The translations under genes were made by a program, and so were the position numbers. 64,000 nucleotides of DNA, from contig CAXXXM010000002.1 of NCBI GenBank assembly GCA_963663265.2, forward strand, positions 1,178,001-1,242,000. The letters run 5' to 3'. The DNA is from JAEXOD01 sp963663265 (GTDB lineage Bacteria > Bacteroidota > Ignavibacteria > Ignavibacteriales > Melioribacteraceae). The notes under the pieces were generated by a model. It saw only the letters and a list, made by a program, of their open reading frames with translations. It had not been told where the DNA came from and did not search any database. This document shows, in pieces, positions 45,193-52,976 of this stretch (within the stretch, counting starts at the first letter, position 1; each line of letters starts with the position of its first letter).

Positions 45193-45984
45193 ATGAAACG
45201 ATTGGTTTTGTTGTTTGTATTGATTTTGTTAGGAACTAATTTAGCACAAAACAAAATTAGAATTATTAGTTATAACATACATCATGCAGAAGGGATTGAT
45301 GGTGTATTTGATTTGCAGCGAATTGCTGACTTAATTAAAGAATATAAAGCAGATTTAGTTGCCCTCCAAGAAGTGGATAAAGGAACAGAGAGGACAAACA
45401 AAATTGACATCGCGGATTCATTAGCAAAGCTAACAGGAATGCACTCTTCTTTTTATAAAAATATAGATTTTCAAGGTGGGGAATATGGAAATGCAATATT
45501 ATCAAAAGGGGAAATAATTTGTGATAAAAACCTACACTATGTTATGCTTAGAGATAGCGAACAAAGAGGGTTATTACAAACTAAGGTTATAGTAAATGGG
45601 GATACTATAATTTTTATGAATACTCATATCGATTATAGAGAAAACGATGGAGAAAGACTTTTAAATGTTGGGCAGCTTATTGAAAAAGTTAAAAGTCTTT
45701 CACAATACCCAATTATTGTTTGTGGCGATTTTAATGACATTCCTATTAGCAGAACTATAACAGCGGTAAAATCCTATTTTTCAGAAGCCTTTAGTATTTT
45801 AGGAATGGATAGTGTAAAAACCTTTTCGGCAGACAAACCCGAAAGAAAAATTGATTATATCTTTTTTAAAGAACCTCAGTTAAATAATTGCAAAGCCACA
45901 ATAAAAGTTATTGATGCAAAAGTAATAAATTCAATTGCAAGCGATCATCTTCCCATTTATGCAGAATTAGAATTAACAAAATAA
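45193..45984 (+). CDS. Endonuclease/exonuclease/phosphatase (EEP) family protein, exported
   Basis: 263 residues with a signal peptide (MKRLVLLFVLILLGTNLAQ). The EEP fold is visible from IRIISYNIHHAEG at the start, LVALQEVDKG (metal-binding Glu), MNTHIDYRE, VCGDFNDIP and the final SDHLPIYAEL (catalytic Asp-His). EEP proteins cleave phosphodiester or phosphomonoester bonds in nucleic acids, lipids or sugars; the exported location fits a phosphodiesterase more than a DNase, but this is inference. GGAG precedes the ATG. It lies 23 bases after the methyltransferase gene and is probably co-transcribed. Its end overlaps the convergent 86-residue gene by 28 bases. Confidence 0.9.
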   Translation: MKRLVLLFVLILLGTNLAQNKIRIISYNIHHAEGIDGVFDLQRIADLIKEYKADLVALQEVDKGTERTNKIDIADSLAKLTGMHSSFYKNIDFQGGEYGNAILSKGEIICDKNLHYVMLRDSEQRGLLQTKVIVNGDTIIFMNTHIDYRENDGERLLNVGQLIEKVKSLSQYPIIVCGDFNDIPISRTITAVKSYFSEAFSILGMDSVKTFSADKPERKIDYIFFKEPQLNNCKATIKVIDAKVINSIASDHLPIYAELELTK

Positions 45985-46217
45985 CCGGTAGCAAGATTAT
46001 CGGCTAAATTCCAACAATAAATATTATTTTTTAATGTAACTTCAAGCGGTAAATCCCAAACTCTTTGGGGTTCACTGCAAGTTACGGTTCCGGTAAAAGA
46101 AGTCTCACCACTTAGTTCAACATTCACTTTAACAATACAAATCGGAATTTTTTGGTTTTCGTTTACTTCTTTAATTATTTCTTTTAATAGAATTTTGTTA
46201 AGATTTATTATTTCCAT
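45957..46217 (-). CDS. Small unknown protein
   Basis: 86 residues, no signal peptide or membrane segment. A helical start is followed by beta-strand patterns (PICIVKVNVELSGETSFTGT, DLPLEVTLKNNIYCWNL). I do not recognise it. The ATG shares a base with the TAA of the DUF4870 gene upstream (TAATG), which supports real translation. The 3' end overlaps the EEP gene by 28 bases tail-to-tail. Confidence 0.6.
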   Translation of the reverse strand: MEIINLNKILLKEIIKEVNENQKIPICIVKVNVELSGETSFTGTVTCSEPQRVWDLPLEVTLKNNIYCWNLADNLATGYFVNSNSA

Positions 46218-46567
46218 TATTTAATAAATCGGATAGTAACCGGATAAGTATAATAAACGCCATCGTTAGCTTTTAAAGCAGCAACAACAAGAAAAACTAC
46301 TCCTAATGTAGCTACTACTACTGTTAACAAAATTCCTATTATCAAAATTATTAGTATTATGCTTACAAGTAAATAAATCGAAAATGAAATTTGGAAATTT
46401 AAGGCTTCTTTGCCATGGTAATCTATATAAGCCGATTCATCCTTTTTTAGAACCCATAAAACCAATGGACCGATTATATTTCCAAATGGTATTACAAATC
46501 CAGCCAAAGCAGCTAAATGGCAAAACATTGCCCACTGTCTTTCTTCTTTTGAAATATTGCTATTCAT
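46217..46567 (-). CDS. DUF4870 (Tic20-like) membrane protein
   Basis: 116 residues with the family pattern: RQWAMFCHLAALAGFVIPFG (helix 1), LVLWVLKKDESAYIDYHGKEALNFQ (loop with the typical H-x-K-E-A-L-N-F motif), and two more hydrophobic segments. Function is unknown for the family. The ATG at 46567 is preferred because AGGGG lies about eight bases upstream; an ATG at 46591 would add eight residues. Translationally coupled with the 86-residue protein. Confidence 0.88.
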   Translation of the reverse strand: MNSNISKEERQWAMFCHLAALAGFVIPFGNIIGPLVLWVLKKDESAYIDYHGKEALNFQISFSIYLLVSIILIILIIGILLTVVVATLGVVFLVVAALKANDGVYYTYPVTIRFIK

Positions 46568-46655
46568 TATAACTACCCCTAATTTTTGCATAACATATTA
46601 CTAAATATTATCGATAAAAACAATGGACTTATTGGGGGCAAGGGGCTGATTTTAG

Positions 46656-47361
46656 CCAGATCCATTCCCATGGAATGGATTTACTGGGTTTGCTTCTGCT
46701 TTTACAGCCAGAGTCAATCCTATGGATTGCCTTTATTTATCTTATTCATTGGTTGTAGATAATATATTTATATCTTTTCTATCAACCGCTTCTTTAGAAG
46801 CGGGTCTGTTTTTTTTGAAATAATTTAATCTTAACTGCCAGATCCATTACCATGGAATGGATGGTTATTTTTTTTAGTTTTTACAGCCAGATCCACTCCC
46901 ATGGAATGGAGGATTATTTTTTTAGGTTTTTACAGCCATGGTCAATCCTACGGATTGCCTTTATTTACCTCATTCATTGGTTGTAGACAATCTATTTATG
47001 TCTAATAAACCAACCGCTTCTTTAGAAGCGGATCTGGTTGTAACTCCCAAGATACAGCAGAACAGTCCCGCTCCAGAGCGAGCGGGTCTGGTTTTTTGTA
47101 AAATAATTTAACATTAAACACAACAGTTTGAAACATCAGTAAAAATCTTAACTGCCAGATCCATTCCCATGGAATGGAGGGTTAAGTTTTTTTGTGGTAT
47201 TACAGCCAGGGTCAATCCTACGGATTGCCTTTATTTATCTAATTCATTGGTTGTAGACAATCTATTTATGTCTAATAAACCAACCGCTTCTTTAGAAGCG
47301 GATCTGGTTGTAACACCCATGACACAGCTGAACAATCCCGCTCCAGAGTGAGCGGGCCTGG
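46656..47361. repeat. REP-like array: eleven CCAG-headed palindromes in both orientations
   Basis: Four hairpin types. Forward type A (CCAG then TCCATTCC/GGAATGGA): 46656-46679, 46838-46861, 46887-46910, 47155-47178. Forward type B (CCAG then CAATCC/GGATTG): 46708-46731, 46936-46959 (head changed to CCAT), 47206-47229. Reverse type C (CCGCTTC/GAAGCGG then CTGG): 46786-46809 (head changed), 47014-47037, 47284-47307. Reverse type D (CCCGCTC/GAGCGGG then CTGG): 47067-47091 and 47337-47361 with one stem-loop change. That makes twelve sites including degenerate ones. B-to-C spacing is 78 bases in all three sets and C-to-D is 53 in both, so the unit was duplicated (about 270-base period). A Y1 transposase gene begins 62 bases later. 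Confidence 0.88.
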
Positions 47362-47423
47362 TTCAAGTATTGACTTTTTGTAAAAAAGTTTAATATTTTA
47401 AAAAAATACATTTTGAGGTATAA

Positions 47424-47900
47424 TTGGCAAACACTTATTCAAAAATTTACATTCACTTAGTTTTTGTTGTTGAATTTAGAGACAAATTATTACGTGATGA
47501 TTTTAGAGAAGAACTACAAAAGTATATTACAAAAATAATTCAAAGTCGCAATCACAAGCTAATTGCCATAAATTCCGTATCAGACCATATGCACATATTA
47601 ATCGGCTATTATCCAGACGATAAACTCCCGGATTTAGTCAGAACAGTTAAAAGAGATTCTACTATTTTTATAAATCAAAAAAAATTTTATCGTGGCAAAT
47701 TCAATTGGCAAATTGGATATGGAGCATTTAGCTATTCAAGAAGTCAGATTAATGGGGTTGCAAAATATATTGACAACCAACAAGAACATCACAAAACAAT
47801 ATCTCTGAAAGATGAATACATCAGTATATTAAAAAAGTTTGATGTAAATTTTACCGATAAATACTTGTTTAATTTTGAGTTATTTGAAGCGAAAAATTAA
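47424..47900 (+). CDS. Y1 (IS200-like / REP-associated) transposase
   Basis: 158 residues. The HUH motif is H55-M-H57 (SDHMHILIGY) and the catalytic tyrosine is Y115 (GVAKYIDNQQEHH); both are intact. The start MANTYSKIYIHLVFVVEF is the family's usual N-terminus. The start codon is TTG at 47424, with TGAGG about six bases upstream. The enzyme cuts and joins single-stranded DNA at hairpin-flanked sites. Its upstream neighbour is an array of CCAG-headed hairpins, so it is probably a RAYT-type protein (transposase that works on REP palindromes); an IS200-like element without an accessory gene is the alternative. It seems intact and expressible. Confidence 0.93.
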   Translation: MANTYSKIYIHLVFVVEFRDKLLRDDFREELQKYITKIIQSRNHKLIAINSVSDHMHILIGYYPDDKLPDLVRTVKRDSTIFINQKKFYRGKFNWQIGYGAFSYSRSQINGVAKYIDNQQEHHKTISLKDEYISILKKFDVNFTDKYLFNFELFEAKN

Positions 47901-47906
47901 CAAAAA

Positions 47907-47932
47907 AAAAGGCTGCACCAGGCAGCCTTTTT
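47907..47932. terminator. Bidirectional terminator between the Y1 transposase and MBOAT genes
   Basis: AAAAGGCTGC and GCAGCCTTTT form a perfect 10-bp stem around ACCAG. A T-run follows on the plus strand (TTTTT) and on the minus strand (long A-run on plus), so it can end transcripts from both convergent genes. Confidence 0.9.
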
Positions 47933-47936
47933 AATA

Positions 47937-49406
47937 CTAAAATTGGAAATATATAAACGGTTGAATATCTGAAGATTTAACCTGAATAACTAACCAAATA
48001 ACAACAACCAAAACCAAAGCTTTACCAAAAAGAGGTAGTTTTTCTACTATTGTCTCAGCTTTCTGTTCCATTGAGCGGGGAGTAAAGTGTAATATAAATC
48101 CCAATACAAGCAAAATAGCAACCTGAGGATAAGCTTCAATAAATTGGAAGAATACGCCCCCATTAAAGTAAAAGAGTATTTGATTAATCATATCAATAGC
48201 ACTTTGAAACGAGTTAGCTCTAAAGAAAATCCAAGCCAAACATACAATATGAAAAGTTACCACAACCCCAATAAACTTATTCAACTTGCTCTTTTTTACC
48301 CAGTTTGGAAAGTTTAAGAATTTCTCAACAGATAAAATAAATCCATGAATACCTCCCCACACTACAAATTTCCAAGCAGCACCATGCCACAAACCACCAA
48401 GCAACATTGTTATCATTAAATTTGCATATTGACGGCTCTTCCCTTTCCTATTACCACCCAGCGAAATATACAAATAATCCTTCAACCATGATGATAACGA
48501 GATATGCCATCTACGCCAAAATTCAGTAATACTGCCTGATTGATATGGTGAGTCAAAGTTGATTCTAAGCTTAAATCCCAACAACAATGCTAAACCTATT
48601 GCCATATCACTATAACCGGAAAAATCGCAATAAATTTGCAATGCATATCCATACAATCCCATTAAATTTTCAACACCTGTATAGCGTGTGGGCCATTCAA
48701 AAATTCTATCAACAAAATTTATACTAATATAATCTGCTATTACGGCTTTTTTAAATAAACCCGTTGCAATTAAAAATACCGCTTTCCCAATATCTTCTTT
48801 AGTTACAATAGTAGGTTTTCTTAATTGAGGTAAAAAATCAGCAGCTCTTACAATTGGTCCGGCAACTAATTGAGGGAAAAAAGAAACGAAAAACAAAAAG
48901 TCAAAAAAGTTTTTTTCAGCTTTTAATTCTCCTCTATACACATCAATGGTATAACTTAAAGATTGGAATGTAAAAAACGAGATTCCTACCGGCAAGAAAA
49001 TATCTACTGTATGCAAATTACTTAAATGTAATGAATTTGCAGTATCAATAAAAAAGTTTGTGTATTTAAAATATCCTAAAATACTAAAATTAGAGATTAC
49101 ACTTACTACCATCAAAGCTTTTCGAGTAAATGAAGTTGTCAGCCTTTCCATCCACAAACCGGCAATGTAATCAATTAACGAGCTGACAATAATTAAAAAG
49201 AAATAAAATCCACTCGATTTGTAATAAAAATACAATGACAAAACCGTTAGGAATAAGAACTTTGCTCTTTTAAAATTATAGATAAACTGATAAAAGAAAA
49301 TACAGAAAAGAAAGAAAAACAAGAAAAACCCACTATTAAATATCATGGGAGCATCGGCATGATATTTCAACGTTTCAAATAACCTTCCCCAAAAGGTAGT
49401 TTCCAT
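47937..49406 (-). CDS. MBOAT family O-acyltransferase (AlgI/DltB-like)
   Basis: 489 residues, about eleven membrane helices. Family landmarks are FLPVGISFFTFQSLSYTIDV, IYCDFSGYSDMAIGLALL, FWRRWHISLSSWLKDYLYI and the catalytic His region LLGGLWHGAAWKF. AlgI-type proteins transfer acetyl groups from a cytoplasmic donor across the inner membrane to a polysaccharide or teichoic-like acceptor. The two SGNH hydrolases encoded upstream are the usual partners of such systems. A terminator (49462-49494) lies between this gene and the first SGNH gene, so the link is likely functional rather than strictly one transcript. The substrate is unknown. Confidence 0.93.
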   Translation of the reverse strand: METTFWGRLFETLKYHADAPMIFNSGFFLFFFLFCIFFYQFIYNFKRAKFLFLTVLSLYFYYKSSGFYFFLIIVSSLIDYIAGLWMERLTTSFTRKALMVVSVISNFSILGYFKYTNFFIDTANSLHLSNLHTVDIFLPVGISFFTFQSLSYTIDVYRGELKAEKNFFDFLFFVSFFPQLVAGPIVRAADFLPQLRKPTIVTKEDIGKAVFLIATGLFKKAVIADYISINFVDRIFEWPTRYTGVENLMGLYGYALQIYCDFSGYSDMAIGLALLLGFKLRINFDSPYQSGSITEFWRRWHISLSSWLKDYLYISLGGNRKGKSRQYANLMITMLLGGLWHGAAWKFVVWGGIHGFILSVEKFLNFPNWVKKSKLNKFIGVVVTFHIVCLAWIFFRANSFQSAIDMINQILFYFNGGVFFQFIEAYPQVAILLVLGFILHFTPRSMEQKAETIVEKLPLFGKALVLVVVIWLVIQVKSSDIQPFIYFQF

Positions 49407-49461
49407 AGATTAGCCTTAAATTTAATAATTAGCGGTTGTGTGTTAATTCTTTTAATAAAAA

Positions 49462-49494
49462 AAAGAAGCAAATCTATTTAGAAATTGCTTCTTT
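49462..49494 (-). terminator. Intrinsic terminator after the large SGNH gene
   Basis: AAAGAAGCAA and TTGCTTCTTT pair around a 13-nt loop. On the minus strand eight T residues follow (49454-49461 region), 44 bases after the stop of the gene at 49538. Confidence 0.8.
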
Positions 49495-49537
49495 AATTAT
49501 AACACAAATATAATACTAAACTTACAAAAAAAAACTT

Positions 49538-50980
49538 TTATTTTTTATATGCGTCAAGCAAAGCATTGCCTAATAATTCAGCAATTTCAGCAGCACCGTC
49601 AACATTAAAGTGGGTATAATCTTTAAATGCTTTAGGAGGATTTGATTCAACCCATTTTGGCATTGAATTAGGACCACCCATTGCTTCAAACAAGTTCCAA
49701 AAAGCTATACCATTATTTTTTGCAATATTTTCTTGTGCTTTTAACAAACTAATTACGCCCGGATCTGTAACAAACTTACCCCCCTTTTTTACACTTTTAT
49801 CGCTAACACCAACAAGCAGAATACTTGTATTAGGGAATGCGGTTTTTAAATGAGCAATAACCGTTGCCATTTCTTTTTCATACCAAGTAAAGTCTTTTTG
49901 TCTTTGATTTGCTACATTTAACCCAAATTGAAGAATTATTAACTTATAGTTTAATAATTTATTAAAATCCCTCAAATTATCGGCGGGGATATCTTTTAAC
50001 GAAGCACCTGAGTTACCACGTAATGGAAAGTTATCCACATAAATTCCATTCCCCTCTTCTATACTTACACCATAAACATAGCCTTTTTTTGTATTAGGGA
50101 AATCTATTTTAACACTTTTTGAGCTTTTTTTTGCGTTAACAGTTAATTCTTTTACTGTTGACGAACTCATTAATTTTACTTCATTTTTGTCATTTTTATC
50201 GAAGGTAACAGTAATAGGAGAGTTATCTGCATCGCTATAAAAGATTCTTGCAGTATTAAAAGTTTTGATATTTTTAAATCTTCGTGGTGTTGCTTGATAT
50301 TCAACCCAGCTTGCAGATTTTGGTATAAATACTTCTCCATTAATTCCTAATGGTAATTTTTGGGGATTAGTTGTAAATACAGAAAACGTTTCCCATGTGT
50401 TGGAAAATGTCATTTTAGTTGTTGTTCTAAAACTAACATCTTGCGATGTTATTGCTAAAAATCCTACTCCTTTTCCACCAAATTCACTCTGTAATTTTTC
50501 ACGTAGTTGAGCAGTAATTAAGTCCCCTTCAATTCCGGAATCACCATAATGGGCAATTCTAACCTTGTCATTTTTAACTTGAGAAAGAGAGTTGAAAAAA
50601 TATTTTAATTGGTCAGTATTGCCAATAATTTTCACACTACGTGTTATGTCTTTAATGTCTTTGTTTGAGTTTTCTTCTTCAGCTCCATCAACACCTAAAA
50701 AACTTAATGGAATTATTGAGGCAAAGTTTAACTCATTTGCTTTTTTTACATTATCGTTTAATAATTCGTCATCTATATTGTTGCTTTCGCGTTCATCTTG
50801 AAACTTATAATCACCGTAATCAAACTCATCACTTTCTTTTAAGTCGGAAACTATATCAACCGGCTTAAGTTGCAATCCCCAAATTGTAGTATTTTCAGGA
50901 ATAAACCCTAAAGCAAATAGTATGATGGTTACAAAAAGAACTAAAACAAACCCTTGTTTTATTTGATTTTTATTACTCAT
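49538..50980 (-). CDS. SGNH-fold acylesterase/acyltransferase, membrane-anchored, MBOAT partner
   Basis: 480 residues. A single N-terminal anchor helix (about 10-28), an extended linker, then an SGNH domain with GDS at 146-148 (RIAHYGDSG), the block containing QFGLN (block III) and D454-Y-T-H457 (block V). The long insert after GDS resembles a carbohydrate-binding jelly-roll as in PatB/AlgJ-X-like proteins. It probably accepts acyl groups handed over by the MBOAT protein or removes them from a wall or capsule sugar. It starts 22 bases downstream of the smaller SGNH gene, so the two are co-transcribed. Confidence 0.85.
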   Translation of the reverse strand: MSNKNQIKQGFVLVLFVTIILFALGFIPENTTIWGLQLKPVDIVSDLKESDEFDYGDYKFQDERESNNIDDELLNDNVKKANELNFASIIPLSFLGVDGAEEENSNKDIKDITRSVKIIGNTDQLKYFFNSLSQVKNDKVRIAHYGDSGIEGDLITAQLREKLQSEFGGKGVGFLAITSQDVSFRTTTKMTFSNTWETFSVFTTNPQKLPLGINGEVFIPKSASWVEYQATPRRFKNIKTFNTARIFYSDADNSPITVTFDKNDKNEVKLMSSSTVKELTVNAKKSSKSVKIDFPNTKKGYVYGVSIEEGNGIYVDNFPLRGNSGASLKDIPADNLRDFNKLLNYKLIILQFGLNVANQRQKDFTWYEKEMATVIAHLKTAFPNTSILLVGVSDKSVKKGGKFVTDPGVISLLKAQENIAKNNGIAFWNLFEAMGGPNSMPKWVESNPPKAFKDYTHFNVDGAAEIAELLGNALLDAYKK

Positions 50981-51002
50981 TATGTAGCTCCTTATCTTTA
51001 AC

Positions 51003-51686
51003 TTAAAAGTTATACTTTCTTAAAATTTTTTCAATTTCAATTGTCCAAATCCTATAACCTTCCGCATTTAGGTGAATCCCATCAACGGTGATATTAGCAT
51101 TTAAAACATTTTTTGTGGACATTTTTTTATTCAAATCTATATATTCAATAAAATTCTTTTTTGCATATTCTTGTAAAAGTTTATTAAGTTTAGCAACTTC
51201 TTTGTTTCTATCGTTATAAGCCTTCCATTTTACACCGGCATAAAGAGTTGATTGAATAACCGGTTTAATATTATTTTTTTTAAGCTCGGTTATAATTTTA
51301 ACATAAGTATCAAATATTTTATCTACTGCCGTCCAATTATAAATATCATTAATCCCCCCCATAATAAAGCAAAACTTTGGTTTTAGTTTTATAACATTAT
51401 CCAATCTTGCCGCAAAACCTTCCACTACATCGCTTGATATTCCTCTTTCTACAACCCCATTTCTTCCTAACAATTCGTTCCAATTTGCACCATGTGTAAT
51501 AGAATTGCCAAGCATAACAATATCTGCTTCTTTTGTTTTATAAATTTTATATAAATCCATTTCATGTGTATAATTTGGATTTTTCAAATATTGGGCTGTA
51601 TCTTTTACTGTTGTTTGGGCATTAATAAAAACCGTGCCGAACACACAAGTTAAAAAAAATGTAATAAAAAACAATGTTTTTTTCAT
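51003..51686 (-). CDS. SGNH/GDSL-like hydrolase, exported
   Basis: 227 residues with a signal peptide (about 1-23, INAQ). Block I is GNSITHG with nucleophile S62, block III is GGINDIYN, and block V is VDGIHLNAEGY with D202 and H205. This is a complete GDSL-like esterase acting in the periplasm. It is upstream of the larger SGNH gene in the same operon and likely tailors acyl groups on the same envelope polysaccharide. Confidence 0.92.
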   Translation of the reverse strand: MKKTLFFITFFLTCVFGTVFINAQTTVKDTAQYLKNPNYTHEMDLYKIYKTKEADIVMLGNSITHGANWNELLGRNGVVERGISSDVVEGFAARLDNVIKLKPKFCFIMGGINDIYNWTAVDKIFDTYVKIITELKKNNIKPVIQSTLYAGVKWKAYNDRNKEVAKLNKLLQEYAKKNFIEYIDLNKKMSTKNVLNANITVDGIHLNAEGYRIWTIEIEKILRKYNF

Positions 51687-51766
51687 CAGCTCTCCTAAAC
51701 TTTGTAAAATATTAAATATAACAATAATTATAAAACAAAGTTTCTAATTTTCAAGTCAAGAATTTA

Positions 51767-52834
51767 TTAATCGTTAAAAATCTTTATTTCCGGTTTACCT
51801 TTATCAGTAATATAACCTCTAAACATTCCTTTTGTATTAAAATTCATACTAACATTACCATATTTGTCTAATGCAATTAGTCCTCCAAGTCCCCCCAACT
51901 CGTTCAACTTAACATTTATTATGTAGTTTGTTGCAGTTGCTAATGTCATCCCTTTGTATTCTAATAATGCAGACATATCGTAAGCCACTACTCCGCGAAT
52001 AAAAAACTCACCCTGACCGGTACAGGAAACAGCACATGTATTATTGTTTGCGTAAGTACCTGCACCAATAATTGGACTATCTCCTATACGCCCTTTCATT
52101 TTATTATTTAATCCACCGGTTGAAGTACCGGCAGCAAGATTTCCATCTTTATCAAGTGCAACACATCCAACAGTTCCATATTTTTCAATTTCTGTTTTCT
52201 TTTCAACAAACGATACTCTTTTTTTGTTTTTTTTCTTGTTTAGTTTATTTTGTTTGTCTTGTTCTTCTAAATTTTTCTTCTCTATTTCTGCTCTAATATC
52301 ATCAGGATAAAAATACAAAGAGTCAACTAACTGCATCCCCTGCGATACAACAAACTGTTCAGCTCCAACACCTGAAAAGAAAACATTTTGAGATTTATCC
52401 ATTACCAAACGAGCAGCAGCAATAGGATTTTTAATATGAGAAACGCCGGTAACAGCACCGGTTTTTAAGGTTCTTCCATCCATAATAGAAGCATCCAATT
52501 CAAATTTTTTGTCAGCAGTCATTACAGAACCGCACCCAGCATTAAACAATGGCGAGTTCTCCAATATTTTTATTACTTTTTCAACAGCTTCAACACTACT
52601 GCCACCATCTTTTAAAATATTATATCCTGTAATTAAAGCTTCATTTAACTTTTTTCTATATTCAGCTTCTTTTTCGGGAGGAATTGTTTCTGAAGTAAAA
52701 TATCCGGCTCCACCATGAATAACTAAAGCAATTTCTGTTTTTTGCTTTTCATCTTTTGTTTTTACTTCTCTTGTACAACTTGTTAATAAGAAAAACAAAC
52801 TCAATAAGCCAATCAAAACTACTTTTTGATTCAT
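51767..52834 (-). CDS. Isoaspartyl peptidase/L-asparaginase (Ntn hydrolase), lipoprotein
   Basis: 355 residues. A lipobox LLTSC places the lipidated Cys at residue 20, so the enzyme is envelope-anchored. The plant-type asparaginase core is seen in IHGGAGYFT, NPLFNAG-like SPLFNAGCGS and the autocleavage site YGTVGCVA with T221 as the nucleophile. A lysine-rich stretch (about 185-215) precedes the cleavage site and is the usual linker between the alpha and beta chains. It hydrolyses isoaspartyl dipeptides or asparagine. It lies 80 bases from the SGNH gene and is divergent from the M13 peptidase. Confidence 0.93.
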   Translation of the reverse strand: MNQKVVLIGLLSLFFLLTSCTREVKTKDEKQKTEIALVIHGGAGYFTSETIPPEKEAEYRKKLNEALITGYNILKDGGSSVEAVEKVIKILENSPLFNAGCGSVMTADKKFELDASIMDGRTLKTGAVTGVSHIKNPIAAARLVMDKSQNVFFSGVGAEQFVVSQGMQLVDSLYFYPDDIRAEIEKKNLEEQDKQNKLNKKKNKKRVSFVEKKTEIEKYGTVGCVALDKDGNLAAGTSTGGLNNKMKGRIGDSPIIGAGTYANNNTCAVSCTGQGEFFIRGVVAYDMSALLEYKGMTLATATNYIINVKLNELGGLGGLIALDKYGNVSMNFNTKGMFRGYITDKGKPEIKIFND

Positions 52835-52976
52835 AATTAATCCTTAAAACATTTTTTTTAATTTACTAAGATAGTAATAAAATTTTATTATGTATATAAT
52901 TATAAGCTTTTTTGAACTTTTTTATTAATAAAACGTCTTAAAACTAATACAAACAAATATTTTAAGGTTAAAAAAA

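Noticed and set aside
47169..47351. Open frame inside the palindrome array
   Set aside because: It runs through the A, B, C and D hairpins of the array and has no ribosome binding site.
46656..47361. CRISPR array
   Set aside because: Repeats differ in sequence and orientation, spacing between units is not constant at spacer size, and no cas genes are present. The hairpin-plus-CCAG layout fits REP elements better.
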